Translations under genes and position numbers: made by a program | In this document: positions 23,213 through 32,092 of the stretch, one piece after another | How the letters are laid out: every line of letters begins with the position of its first letter | Position numbering within the stretch: the stretch's first letter is position 1 | NCBI GenBank assembly: GCA_015903995.1 | Contig: JABMDK010000007.1 | Location: 78,733-119,553, forward strand | DNA from: Nitrospira sp. | GTDB lineage: Bacteria; Nitrospirota; Nitrospiria; Nitrospirales; Nitrospiraceae | Direction: 5' to 3' | DNA length: 40,821 nucleotides | Notes under the pieces: generated by a model | What the model saw: only the letters and a program-made list of their open reading frames with translations | What the model was told of the DNA's origin: nothing | Database searches by the model: none

Positions 23213-23611
23213 ATGGAAGATCTAGACGGTAAGTCCGTTACTGGACAGAGTACTCCACAATTGCGCAAACACCCTCGAGTACGGGTGGCAGCTCCATTTC
23301 CTTGTTCATTGGCCCGCGTGGGTATGATGAGAAAGGGGGCCCTCGAACAGGGGTTAGGAATAATTTTCGACGTGTCTACGAAAGGGGCACGTGTGATGAC
23401 GGAAGCGGTCATTACGCCAGGAGACCGAATCGCCATGAATCTTCGGTTTCCACATCAGACAACCGCAATGGTCATCGAAACCGCGACGGTTCGGTGGGGT
23501 AAAGAGTACACCTACGGCGTGGAGTTTGAGGGACTCTCACCGGCCGCGAACACACAGCTCCAGAGTGTCATTACACACCTCTCCCAGTCTGGGCCGGCGT
23601 TGATAGTCTGA
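23213..23611 (+). CDS. PilZ-domain protein (probable c-di-GMP receptor)
   Basis: The 132 residues consist almost entirely of a PilZ domain. The c-di-GMP-binding signature is present: RKHPR at 18-22 (RxxxR) and DVSTKG at 53-58 ([D/N]xSxxG), with the beta-barrel continuing through VRWGKEYTYGVEF. Such single-domain proteins transmit c-di-GMP levels to motility, exopolysaccharide or secretion machinery. The GAF-PilB ATPase is 1.6 kb away on the opposite strand, but no direct link is shown. Ribosome-binding site is weak (AAAGAGAA). Confidence 0.87.
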   Translation: MEDLDGKSVTGQSTPQLRKHPRVRVAAPFPCSLARVGMMRKGALEQGLGIIFDVSTKGARVMTEAVITPGDRIAMNLRFPHQTTAMVIETATVRWGKEYTYGVEFEGLSPAANTQLQSVITHLSQSGPALIV

Positions 23612-23687
23612 TTTTCTCACCGGCCACCTCTCGAGTGTCACGCGTCTCCACCTGTCATATGGGCGTTCAGCACACACGGATTTGCTT

Positions 23688-23895
23688 TTAGTAGGATGAG
23701 GGAAAAGTCCGCCATCGGCGTTCCCTGCCTCGCCGAAGCGCTTCGCGCAGGCAGGTCGCCTCGTTCAGAAGCTCAACGTACGGCCCAGAGTACGATTCAC
23801 CTCTTCGTTCGCTGCGGCTTTATCCAGCATCGTCCTAGACCTCGATGTCTGTGACGGCTACAGGAGTCGCAGTGAGTTTTCCCGCAGCCTGTTAG
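23688..23895 (+). repeat. MITE-like element, copy A (intact ends)
   Basis: This is a 208-base non-coding element bounded by TTAG at both ends (23688-23691 and 23892-23895), which reads as a 4-bp target duplication. Inside are imperfect terminal inverted repeats (left TAGGATGAGGGAAAAGTC; right end reads as CAGGCTGCGGGAAAACTC on the other strand). Its core (about 23,761-23,815) and right end nearly match copy C at 40 kb. It contains an additional internal palindrome (CGAAGCGCTTCG at 23,734-23,745 flanked by CCTGCC/GGCAGG). The right duplication overlaps the stop codon of the minus-strand transglycosylase without changing it. TTAG fits the YTAR target of IS5-type transposases. Confidence 0.8.
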
Positions 23896-25112
23896 GGGAG
23901 CGACACGAACTGTTTCCGGAAGGTGACGACTTTGACGAGGTAGTCCCTTGTTTCCTGGTAGGGAAGGTTGTTGCGTAGTCGGTCGTAGACTGCTGGTGGT
24001 TCAAGATTATTAATTTGATTGATGGCAGCGGTGTTGTCACTGGCGAAGGTCTTGAAGACATTTCGTGGGCCTGTGTTATAGGCCGAGATGACGCAATATT
24101 CTCGTGAGACCTCATTTCCGATGTCGTCAAGCAGATTGTAGGACAGGACATTGAGGTAGGCGCTGCCTAACTCAATATTATTCTCCGGATCGAACAGATA
24201 TTCGCGCGATGGAATCGTATCCGTTCCCTTTGCTTTTCGGTAGGCATCTCGTCCACCGCTGGTCGGTACGAGCTGCATGAGACCATAGGCTGGGGCCGAG
24301 CTTACGGCGAAGGGGTTGAAGTTACTTTCTGTTCGAATGACGGCAAAGATGAGGCTTGGGCTGATCTTGAATTGCTCGGCATATCTGGCGACCGTCGCCC
24401 GATACTTGTCCGCTTGCCGGTTCGAGAAATTCGCGACCATCTTGATTTCGGCGATGAGGGCTTGTTTTTGAGCTCCGTTCTGGTCGACCGGTCTTGTTTT
24501 GGCGCTCTCGAGCATTGAGGTCGCGAACGCTTCCGCTTGGGCCGGGGTGCGGATCGGCTGTCCCTGTTGATCCAGCACCAGCCCCGATAAATATGGAGGC
24601 CGGTCACTGGTCAGCGTGACGGGCTTGTCGGAGAAAAGATCGACGGAGCGTGGATCGTCCGGCGTGAGCAAGGTTGTGACGATCGCGTTCTTCAAGCTCT
24701 CTTTCGGTGCTTTGTCATCCAAGGTTTCTACGATGATCGTCCCGTTGTCGAAGTCGACGATGGTCCGGCTCATATAGTTCTGGGTGTATTTCACGTACTT
24801 CTTTTGTTCCGGAACTTTCACTTCCTTCTCACCCCAGGTTTGTCGGACTCGCCCGGTCAATGCGGTCATGATGGTGTTGAAGTCACGCTGAATCGTCCGC
24901 AGATCCCTGATCACGGCCTCGGGATCTCGCTGATAGGCATCGACGCGTTCTTTGAGAATTTGCTTGGGGTCTTTGCCCGTGGCAATGTCGAGCACGGTTC
25001 TGCTGGTTCGGCTGCCGAGCACTCGTTCGGCGTTCGTGAGTACACGGTCCGTGGATTCACATCCCGTGAGAATAAGTAATAAGGCTAGGAAAAGTGATGT
25101 GATCCGCATCAT
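23892..25112 (-). CDS. MltC-like membrane-bound lytic murein transglycosylase
   Basis: This lipoprotein cleaves glycan strands of peptidoglycan to 1,6-anhydro products. The 406 residues begin with a signal peptide with lipobox LTGC (Cys18). An N-terminal MltC-type domain (DUF3393-like, about 40-210) includes VDFDNGTIIVETLD. The SLT domain (about 240-400) has catalytic Glu262 in IRTESNFNPFAVSS, then AYGLMQLVP and CVISAYNTGP. The two-domain arrangement matches E. coli MltC (359 residues). Start is ATG 25112 or the adjacent ATG 25109. The TAA stop coincides with the end of repeat copy A. It follows pilB on the same strand, but has its own likely promoter. Confidence 0.9.
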   Translation of the reverse strand: MMRITSLFLALLLILTGCESTDRVLTNAERVLGSRTSRTVLDIATGKDPKQILKERVDAYQRDPEAVIRDLRTIQRDFNTIMTALTGRVRQTWGEKEVKVPEQKKYVKYTQNYMSRTIVDFDNGTIIVETLDDKAPKESLKNAIVTTLLTPDDPRSVDLFSDKPVTLTSDRPPYLSGLVLDQQGQPIRTPAQAEAFATSMLESAKTRPVDQNGAQKQALIAEIKMVANFSNRQADKYRATVARYAEQFKISPSLIFAVIRTESNFNPFAVSSAPAYGLMQLVPTSGGRDAYRKAKGTDTIPSREYLFDPENNIELGSAYLNVLSYNLLDDIGNEVSREYCVISAYNTGPRNVFKTFASDNTAAINQINNLEPPAVYDRLRNNLPYQETRDYLVKVVTFRKQFVSLP

Positions 25113-25135
25113 ACGTACTCAATACCGCACGGCGC

Positions 25136-25164
25136 ATTCTACATGGTTGTGAGCAGAGAGTGAA
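25136..25164 (-). promoter_or_regulatory. Putative promoter of the MltC-like gene
   Basis: On the minus strand TTCACT (25164-25159) and TAGAAT (25141-25136) are 17 bases apart, with the start codon 24 bases beyond the -10. Spacing is ideal, and hexamers match consensus at 4 and 5 of 6 positions. Confidence 0.5.
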
Positions 25165-25210
25165 GAGGTCTGAGCCCTGAAAGCAGGTCGTCTTGAAGGC
25201 AGTCAGAGGC

Positions 25211-27529
25211 CTATTTGATGGCGACGGCTTTGACTTCTTTGTAGGTTGTGTGGCCTTGCAAGATTTTTTGAATTCCATCCTGCATCAGTGTTGTCATCCC
25301 CTCTTCGAGTGCGGTCTTGAGCATGTCTTCGGTGCGTGCTTTCTGCTGGATCATGCGCTTCATGTTGTCTGTCCCCAGAAGAAGTTCGTGCAACGCGACC
25401 CGTCCCTTAAATCCGGAACGGTTGCACGTTTCACAGCCCTTTCCACGGGAAAGCCGGAACGTATTATCTTGCTTGATATTGAGCTTGTCCCAATACTCAG
25501 GCCCGTAGCCCAATCGGAGTTCTTCAAACTCTTCCTTGCTCCCGACGTACTGTTCTTTGCAGTCCTTGCAGATTCGGCGAGCCAACCGTTGTGCCAGCAC
25601 ACCCAGCATGGCATCGGCAAAGCTGAACGGATCGCAGCCCATGTCGAGGAGGCGGGTGACTGTTTCGACTGCGCTGTTGGTGTGCAGCGTGCTCATCACG
25701 AGGTGGCCGGTGAGCGATGCTTCGATGCCGGTGTCGGCCGTCTCTTTATCCCGCATTTCTCCTACCATGATGACGTCTGGATCGGCTCGGAGAAAGGCGC
25801 GCATGGCAGCGGCAAAGGTGAGACCAATCTTCGGCTGAACCTGTACTTGGCGCAGACCATACTGTGTAATTTCGACCGGGTCTTCTGCCGTCCATATTTT
25901 GATGTCCGGGGTGTTAATGTTGCCCAGGACCGAGTGCAGCGTGGTCGTCTTTCCTGATCCAGTCGGCCCGACACAGAGAATGATGCCATAGGGCTTTTCC
26001 GAAATCTCTTTCAACATTCTGAGGTTCCGCTCCGAGAACCCCATTTTGTCGAGAGGCAGTGGTTCGCTCGCCGCGAGGATACGCATGACCACGTCTTCGT
26101 TATATCCGGCGGTAGGGAGGGTCGCCACGCGGAGTTCGATTTCTTTTGTCTCCGATAGTTTGAATTTGATCTTTCCATCCTGGGGTTTGCGGCGTTCGGC
26201 GATATCCAGACTGGCCATGATCTTGAGTCGGGAGACGATCGCACGGCGGTAACTCTGTGGAATCTTCATGTACTCGAAACATTCCCCGTCGACTCGGAAA
26301 CGGACTAACGTTTCGCGTTTTTCTCCGTACGGCTCGATATGAATGTCCGAGGCATTTTGCCGATACGCATCGGCAATAATTTGGTTGGCTAGGCGGACGA
26401 TCGCGCTGTCGTTTTCATCCAGTCCGGTTCCGGAGGAGTCTTCCATCGCCTCGGCCTGCGCCTCGGTGACCAGTTCGCCGAGAATATCGGACACATTTTC
26501 GTCGAGCTTGCGGCCTCCACCGGCGTCACTCTGTCCGGTCGCGGAACTCAGAAATTGGGAGATGTCCCGTCGGAGACTGACGGCGAACCGAATGTTCAGG
26601 CCGGGAAAGGTCCGCTTGATGTCTTGAACGCGATCAAGGTCGCCCGGATCGTCGGTAAGAATTTCGATCGCCGTACGATCCCGCTTGAGCGGCATCCAGT
26701 GATTCTTTTTGAGATAGTCGACATTGAGGTTTTTCAGTAGCTCCACATCAACGATCGTGCGCTCGCTGTACTCAATGTAGGGACACTTATGGAACTGGGC
26801 GAGCGATTTGCCGATATCGAGTTTCGGAATCTTGTGTTTTTCGATGAGAATACTCTCAAGATCGCTCATCCCTTTTCGCGAGTCGGCTATGGCCTGGTCG
26901 AGCTCATTCTGTGTGATGCGGTTATTGCTGACTAAGAGGTCAAACTTCGTCGGGTTCTTTTTTGAGACCTTACGGAGGTTGAAGAACGCGATGCCGAGCG
27001 CTTTTGCGATCTCATCAACGGCCTCTTCGTCTTTTCTGGTAAATCGACTGCCGCCTTTTTTGTTGAGGAGTTGCAGGACCCCCATCAGGTATTTGTTATC
27101 GGCAACGATCGGATACGTCAGGACCTGCTTGGTTCTGAAGCCGGTCCGTTTATCATAGGATGTATCGTGGAGCAGTGATGGGTGAATGCCTTGGAGTTCC
27201 GCGATGTTGTACGCATCGGCAATATTGACGGGGCGAAGATATTTGGCGCAGAACCCGGCGAGACTCTGTTCGGTAATGGGGATGCGGACTTCCTCCACAC
27301 CGTCGATGTGAGGAACTTTGGAGAAGATTTCTTTTTTTTCTGAGTCGAATGCGAACAGCGTCAAATCCTCTGCGTCGAACAAACTCAAGATGTCTTTATG
27401 CAAGTCCAGAAGGATTTGATCGAGATTGTTGGCCGCATGAATCTGGGTGGTAATGCGTTTGACATGTTCGGCATGATCGACCTTGTGCTGCACGTCCTGA
27501 AGATTCTGAGTCATCGGCTTGGCTTGCAT
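25211..27529 (-). CDS. GAF-domain GspE/PilB-type secretion or pilus assembly ATPase
   Basis: This is a hexameric cytoplasmic ATPase that powers type IV pilus extension or type II secretion. The 772 residues carry an N-terminal GAF domain (about 25-180), unusual for the family. A T2SSE-N/MshEN domain (about 195-340) follows, then an acidic linker and the ATPase (about 375-745). Seen motifs are Walker A GPTGSGKTTT (about 520), the Asp/His boxes including LTGHLVMSTLHTNSA, Walker B DPDVIMVGEMRD, and the zinc tetracysteine CKDC...CETC. MshEN domains in relatives can bind c-di-GMP. No pilin, pilC or pilT lies nearby, so pilus versus secretion cannot be decided. ATG 27529 is preferred over internal ATG 27514. 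Confidence 0.9.
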   Translation of the reverse strand: MQAKPMTQNLQDVQHKVDHAEHVKRITTQIHAANNLDQILLDLHKDILSLFDAEDLTLFAFDSEKKEIFSKVPHIDGVEEVRIPITEQSLAGFCAKYLRPVNIADAYNIAELQGIHPSLLHDTSYDKRTGFRTKQVLTYPIVADNKYLMGVLQLLNKKGGSRFTRKDEEAVDEIAKALGIAFFNLRKVSKKNPTKFDLLVSNNRITQNELDQAIADSRKGMSDLESILIEKHKIPKLDIGKSLAQFHKCPYIEYSERTIVDVELLKNLNVDYLKKNHWMPLKRDRTAIEILTDDPGDLDRVQDIKRTFPGLNIRFAVSLRRDISQFLSSATGQSDAGGGRKLDENVSDILGELVTEAQAEAMEDSSGTGLDENDSAIVRLANQIIADAYRQNASDIHIEPYGEKRETLVRFRVDGECFEYMKIPQSYRRAIVSRLKIMASLDIAERRKPQDGKIKFKLSETKEIELRVATLPTAGYNEDVVMRILAASEPLPLDKMGFSERNLRMLKEISEKPYGIILCVGPTGSGKTTTLHSVLGNINTPDIKIWTAEDPVEITQYGLRQVQVQPKIGLTFAAAMRAFLRADPDVIMVGEMRDKETADTGIEASLTGHLVMSTLHTNSAVETVTRLLDMGCDPFSFADAMLGVLAQRLARRICKDCKEQYVGSKEEFEELRLGYGPEYWDKLNIKQDNTFRLSRGKGCETCNRSGFKGRVALHELLLGTDNMKRMIQQKARTEDMLKTALEEGMTTLMQDGIQKILQGHTTYKEVKAVAIK

Positions 27530-27731
27530 CCGACTGCACTTTCTCTGCGGTTGAGATGTGAATCAGTCAGGTTATGCGTTGGATGAATAGGTACCTGGCC
27601 ATCAACAGGTTACGGACTCGATCTCGAGTCTCAGTCTAAAGGAACAAGATGGGAAGGCAAGGAAAAGGCATTTTCTATCGGTGAGTGCAAGGACAAGCGA
27701 GAACAAGTCGGCTCTGGAACTAGGCGGGAGG

Positions 27732-29450
27732 TCAACCGACGAATGGAGGGGCGTCGAAAGAAAGGTGCGTGAGGTGGGCGACCAGCTCACCGGGTGCGAT
27801 GCGGGATTTGACCCCGGTTCGTCGAATCTTGATCTCGACAACGCCGTCGGCAAGGCCTTTGTCGCCGATGACGACCTGGAACGGGGCGCCGATGAGGTCC
27901 GCGTCATTGAATTTGACGCCGGCGCGATCGGCACGGTCGTCCCACAATACTTCCAGGCCTGCCGCCATCAAGTCGGCATAGAGACGTGCGGCGACCTCAG
28001 TCGTCTTGTCTGATTGGCTGACCGTCAGGAGGTGGACGTGGAATGGCGCGATGGGAAAGGGCCAGATGATGCCCTTTTCATCGTGGTTTTGTTCGATCGC
28101 CGCCGCGGCTGTGCGGCCGACGCCGATGCCATAGCAACCCATGACGGCAAGACGTTCCTTGCCCTGATCGTCGAGGATGGTGGCGTTCATTTTGTGGCTG
28201 TATTTGGTGCCGAGTAGGAACACCTGTCCGACTTCGATGCCTTTGGCGAGCATCAGCGCACCTGGTCCTCGGGGAGAAGGGTCGCCGGCTTGCGCATTGC
28301 GAAGATCCGCAAACTGCTCGACGGTGAAATCGCGGTCGAGGTTGGCGTTCTGATAGTGCGTATCGGCTTTGTTCGCACCGATGACGACGTTGTTCAGTCC
28401 CTTAACGGCATGATCCGCCAAGATTCTGATGTGCTGCAGGCCGACTGGTCCGGCGAATCCGGGAGGGGCTCCCGTGACCTGCTGGACCGTCAGGGAATCG
28501 GCCAACGCCACGTCGGTCACCTTGAGCAACCGCGCCAACTTGACCTCGTTCACCTCATGATCTCCGCGGATCAGCACGGCGACGGTTTCGGTTCCTGCGC
28601 GGTACAGCAATGTCTTTACAAGTTGACGGGGGAGAATCTGTAAAAAGGCTGTGACCTCTTCCACCGTCCGGCGCTGCGGCGTCTCGATCGGCGTCAGGGG
28701 GCGAAGGGGGGTCGTGTCGACATCAGATGGAGGCAGCACGTCCGCCCGTTCAAGATTGGCGGCGTAAGAACCCTGGTCGCTGTATGCCACCGTCGCCTCG
28801 CCGGTTTCGGCCAGGACCATGAACTCATGTGAGACGTCCCCGCCGATGAGCCCCGTGTCGGCTTCAACTGCACGAAAGGTGAGGCCGCATCGCGTGAAGA
28901 TTCGGGTGTAGGCGTCGTACATGTTTTGATAGCTGACCTTGGCGCCGGCCTCATCGACGTCAAAACTATAGGCATCCTTCATGATGAATTCCCGCCCTCG
29001 CATGAGCCCAAATCGAGGGCGGATCTCGTCTCGAAATTTGGTTTGGATCTGGTAGAAATTGAGGGGGAGTTGTCGGTAGGACCGTACTTCTCGTCTGAAG
29101 AGATCGGTAATGACCTCTTCATGCGTCGGACCCAGACAAAAATCCCGCTCATGGCGATCCTTGAAGCGGAGCAGCTCTTTTCCGTAGTAGTCCCATCGGG
29201 CGGTTTCTTTCCACAATTCAGCAGGGGAGGCGATGGGCATCAGAAGTTCCTGTGCGCCGGCGCGGTTCATCTCCTCTCGGATGATCTGCTCGATTTTCCG
29301 GATCACACGGAGACCGAGCGGGAGATAGGTATAGATGCCAGCCGCCACCTTTCGGATCAGTCCGGCACGCAGCATCAATCGGTGGCTGACGGTTTCCGCT
29401 TCGCCGGGATCGTCCCGCAGGGTAGGGATGAGTACCTGAGATGTTTTCAT
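27732..29450 (-). CDS. proS: Prolyl-tRNA synthetase (bacterial type with editing insertion)
   Basis: ProS charges tRNA-Pro. ATG 29450 is chosen because it gives the canonical start MKTSQVLIPTLRDDP just after rseP; a longer frame to 29498 would run into rseP. The 572 residues, normal for ProS type 1, contain class II motif 1 (GLRVIRKIEQIIREEM), motif 2 (FRDEIRPRFGLMRGREF), the YbaK-like editing insertion (about 230-385) and motif 3 (GCYGIGVGRTAAAAIEQ). The anticodon-binding domain is C-terminal. It is the last gene of the uppS-cdsA-dxr-rseP-proS operon, 7 bases after rseP. Confidence 0.96.
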   Translation of the reverse strand: MKTSQVLIPTLRDDPGEAETVSHRLMLRAGLIRKVAAGIYTYLPLGLRVIRKIEQIIREEMNRAGAQELLMPIASPAELWKETARWDYYGKELLRFKDRHERDFCLGPTHEEVITDLFRREVRSYRQLPLNFYQIQTKFRDEIRPRFGLMRGREFIMKDAYSFDVDEAGAKVSYQNMYDAYTRIFTRCGLTFRAVEADTGLIGGDVSHEFMVLAETGEATVAYSDQGSYAANLERADVLPPSDVDTTPLRPLTPIETPQRRTVEEVTAFLQILPRQLVKTLLYRAGTETVAVLIRGDHEVNEVKLARLLKVTDVALADSLTVQQVTGAPPGFAGPVGLQHIRILADHAVKGLNNVVIGANKADTHYQNANLDRDFTVEQFADLRNAQAGDPSPRGPGALMLAKGIEVGQVFLLGTKYSHKMNATILDDQGKERLAVMGCYGIGVGRTAAAAIEQNHDEKGIIWPFPIAPFHVHLLTVSQSDKTTEVAARLYADLMAAGLEVLWDDRADRAGVKFNDADLIGAPFQVVIGDKGLADGVVEIKIRRTGVKSRIAPGELVAHLTHLSFDAPPFVG

Positions 29451-29457
29451 GAAAGGC

Positions 29458-30849
29458 TTAGTGGGAGAAGATACGTTCCAGATCGTTCCAGAAGGCAAAA
29501 ATCATGACGCCGACCAACAGAACCAGTCCGACCTGCTGGGCAACCTCTCGCTGCCGTTCGCCGATCGGTTTGCGCAGAATGCCCTCAATCAGGAAAAAGA
29601 GCAAGTGGCCGCCGTCGAGAATCGGAATCGGCAGTAAATTGAGAACGCCGAGGTTGATGCTCAAGATGGCGATCAGGAACACGACACTGGAGGCGCCTTG
29701 GGACGCCGCTTCACCGGAAATATTGGCGATCGTCAGCGGCCCACCGATATTCTTGCTCGAAATATCGCCCACGATCATTTTATAGAGACCGATCGTGGTC
29801 AACTCGGTCCATCCCCATGTAGCTTCGAACCCATTATATACAGCCTCTGCGACGTTGTCAGATCGCATCAATGAGCGGCCTGGTCCCGAGATGCCGATTT
29901 TCCCTACGTCGAGAGTCTGTCCGTTCACCGTCACCTTTTCACTGGTCGGCGTGACGGTCAGTGCGGTCCGTTTCCCCTCGCGGAGGACTTCGATTTTCAT
30001 TGGTTTCTGCGGGTGCTCCCGCACCTGGCTCGTCATTTGTGCCCAGGTGTAGATGGCCTGCTCGTCGATCGCAACCACCCGGTCGCCTGGTTTGAATCCA
30101 GCCAGGGAAGCGGGTAATCCGGGCATGACCGAGGTGACCAGGGGAGGCGTTTCCTCAACGCCGATCGTATACAGCGGTTCGTCGCTGCCGGCCCCATCTC
30201 CCGTGAGTGGAATAGGAGTCGCCGTCAGCGTTTTCAGCTGATCGTCTCGTCGGATTTCGAGGGAAATCGGTTGGCCTTTGCTTTTGGAGACGAGATCCAG
30301 CAACTCGGTTTTTGTTGAAATGTCTTTGCCGTTGACCTTGACGATGCGGTCGCCGACTTCCATGCCTGCTTTCGAGGCGGGAGAGTCGGGAACCAAGGCC
30401 TCGATGTCGGCACTCAGATCGCGAAACGTCGGAACAAAGAGCGGGGCACCCGTGGATAGCCACCCGGCGAAGATCAAGTAGGCCAGGATGAAATTAAACC
30501 CTGGGCCTGCCGCGACGATAAGGACTTTTCCCCACAAGCCCTGGTGCGAAAACGATCGTCGCCGGTCCTCGGGCGTCGTGGCCTCCGTCTCATCCTCGCC
30601 GAACAACTTGACGTACCCGCCGAGCGGGACGGCCGAGACAAGATATTCGGTTTCGCCGACTTGGCGGCCGAATAATTTCGGGCCGAAACCGATCGAAAAT
30701 TTGAGGACTTTCACGCCGACCCATCGAGCGGCGAGAAAATGGCCGAGCTCATGAAAGGCGACCAGCACGCCAAGGACCACAAGAAACCACCAGGCCTTCT
30801 GAAGGAGCAGCCACAACGTGTCGGGGGACCAGGCAAGTACGGAGGTCAT
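29458..30849 (-). CDS. rseP: RseP site-2 intramembrane zinc metalloprotease
   Basis: This inner-membrane protease cleaves within membrane helices, for example anti-sigma factors and signal peptide remnants. The 463 residues have the zinc motif HELGH (33-37) in the first helix, a second membrane block around GPGFNFILAYLIFAGW, and two tandem PDZ domains (about 140-215 and 225-310). The third zinc ligand lies in PIPILDGGHLLFF near the C-terminus. Two PDZ domains match gamma-proteobacterial RseP. Neighbours dxr/cdsA/uppS upstream and proS downstream reproduce a widely conserved order. No rseA or rpoE lies in the window, so substrates are unknown. Confidence 0.95.
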   Translation of the reverse strand: MTSVLAWSPDTLWLLLQKAWWFLVVLGVLVAFHELGHFLAARWVGVKVLKFSIGFGPKLFGRQVGETEYLVSAVPLGGYVKLFGEDETEATTPEDRRRSFSHQGLWGKVLIVAAGPGFNFILAYLIFAGWLSTGAPLFVPTFRDLSADIEALVPDSPASKAGMEVGDRIVKVNGKDISTKTELLDLVSKSKGQPISLEIRRDDQLKTLTATPIPLTGDGAGSDEPLYTIGVEETPPLVTSVMPGLPASLAGFKPGDRVVAIDEQAIYTWAQMTSQVREHPQKPMKIEVLREGKRTALTVTPTSEKVTVNGQTLDVGKIGISGPGRSLMRSDNVAEAVYNGFEATWGWTELTTIGLYKMIVGDISSKNIGGPLTIANISGEAASQGASSVVFLIAILSINLGVLNLLPIPILDGGHLLFFLIEGILRKPIGERQREVAQQVGLVLLVGVMIFAFWNDLERIFSH

Positions 30850-30912
30850 TGAAACTCCCTATCGAATTTGATCTTCTACTCTAACATTCGCTGCGTGAAA
30901 TGCAACCGATCG

Positions 30913-32073
30913 TTAGCGAGCGAACGCATGCACCAACGATTCGGCTTTTTCTCGCCCCCAGCGATCGGCTTCCAGCGCATCCTCCAGGCAGGTAATCTCC
31001 TGATGCGCATGCGCCTCCATCGTGCTGCGAATGACCTGAGGAATCTCACTGAAGCGAAGTCCATGGGTGAGGAATGCCTCGACGGCGATTTCGTTCGCCG
31101 CATTCATTGCGGCAGGCATGGTGCCGCCGATTCGAAGCGACTCGTACCCGAGATTGAGGCAGGGAAAGCGGTCATGGTCGGGTTTGCAAAAGGTCAATCG
31201 TCCGATCTCCGTCAAATCCAGTGAGGGGAGGTCAAGGGCCATTCTGGCGGGATGGCGCATCGCATACGAGATCGGGGTGCGCATATCCGGGAGTCCTAGT
31301 TGGGCGATCATGGACCGATCATTGTATTCTACCAGCGAGTGGATGATACTTTCCCGGTGAACCAGCACGTCGATGTTGGACTCGGAAATATCAAAGAGCC
31401 AGCGGGCCTCCACCACTTCCAATCCTTTATTCATCAAGGTTGCCGAGTCGATGGTGATCTTGGAGCCCATCTTCCAGTTGGGATGCTGCAGGGCTCGTTC
31501 CGGCGTCACACTCTGGAGCTCTTCCTGGGACATCGTCCAGAGGGCTCCACCGGATGCCGTGAGGATCAATCGGCGGACGTCTTCAATCCGATGTCCTTCC
31601 AATGACTGAAAGATGGCACTGTGTTCGCTGTCGACCGGGAAAATCCTGACACCATGCTTTCGGGCCTCATCCTGCATCAGCTTACCGGCCATCACCATCG
31701 GTTCTTTATTGGCCAAGGCGATATGCTTCCCGCTGCGGATAGCAGACAGGGTCGGGACGAGTCCGGCTGCTCCCACGATGGCGGAAATCACTAATTCGGC
31801 ATCCAGTCCCGATGCCACCTGGGTGATGCCTTCTTCGCCGGCCATGATCTCAACCGGAAGATCGGTGCACCGGTTTCGGAGCATGGCCGCAGAGGATTCC
31901 GTGGAGACCGCCACGGCGTTGGGCGTGAATCGGCGGATCTGGGCTTCAAGCTTGTCGATATTACTGCCGGCCGTCAGGCCGACGACGCGGAATTCCTCGG
32001 GAAATCGTTGAACGATGTCAAGCGTATTGGTTCCGATCGATCCGGTTGATCCCAAGATGATAATCGACTTCAT
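30913..32073 (-). CDS. dxr: 1-deoxy-D-xylulose 5-phosphate reductoisomerase
   Basis: Dxr converts DXP to 2-C-methyl-D-erythritol 4-phosphate with NADPH, the committed step of the MEP isoprenoid pathway. ATG 32073 is chosen because AGGAGAGGAT precedes it and the NADPH-binding GSTGSIGTNTLDIV then sits at the N-terminus. The 386 residues include VDSEHSAIFQSL (metal-binding Asp/Glu), LTASGGALW, HPNWKMGSKITIDSATLMNK, and the late segment AAMNAANEIAVEAFL. Normal length. It follows cdsA by 19 bases. It supplies precursors for the undecaprenyl-PP made by uppS in the same operon and the prenyl group used by miaA. Confidence 0.96.
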   Translation of the reverse strand: MKSIIILGSTGSIGTNTLDIVQRFPEEFRVVGLTAGSNIDKLEAQIRRFTPNAVAVSTESSAAMLRNRCTDLPVEIMAGEEGITQVASGLDAELVISAIVGAAGLVPTLSAIRSGKHIALANKEPMVMAGKLMQDEARKHGVRIFPVDSEHSAIFQSLEGHRIEDVRRLILTASGGALWTMSQEELQSVTPERALQHPNWKMGSKITIDSATLMNKGLEVVEARWLFDISESNIDVLVHRESIIHSLVEYNDRSMIAQLGLPDMRTPISYAMRHPARMALDLPSLDLTEIGRLTFCKPDHDRFPCLNLGYESLRIGGTMPAAMNAANEIAVEAFLTHGLRFSEIPQVIRSTMEAHAHQEITCLEDALEADRWGREKAESLVHAFAR

Positions 32074-32092
32074 ATCCTCTCCTCTCCATATC

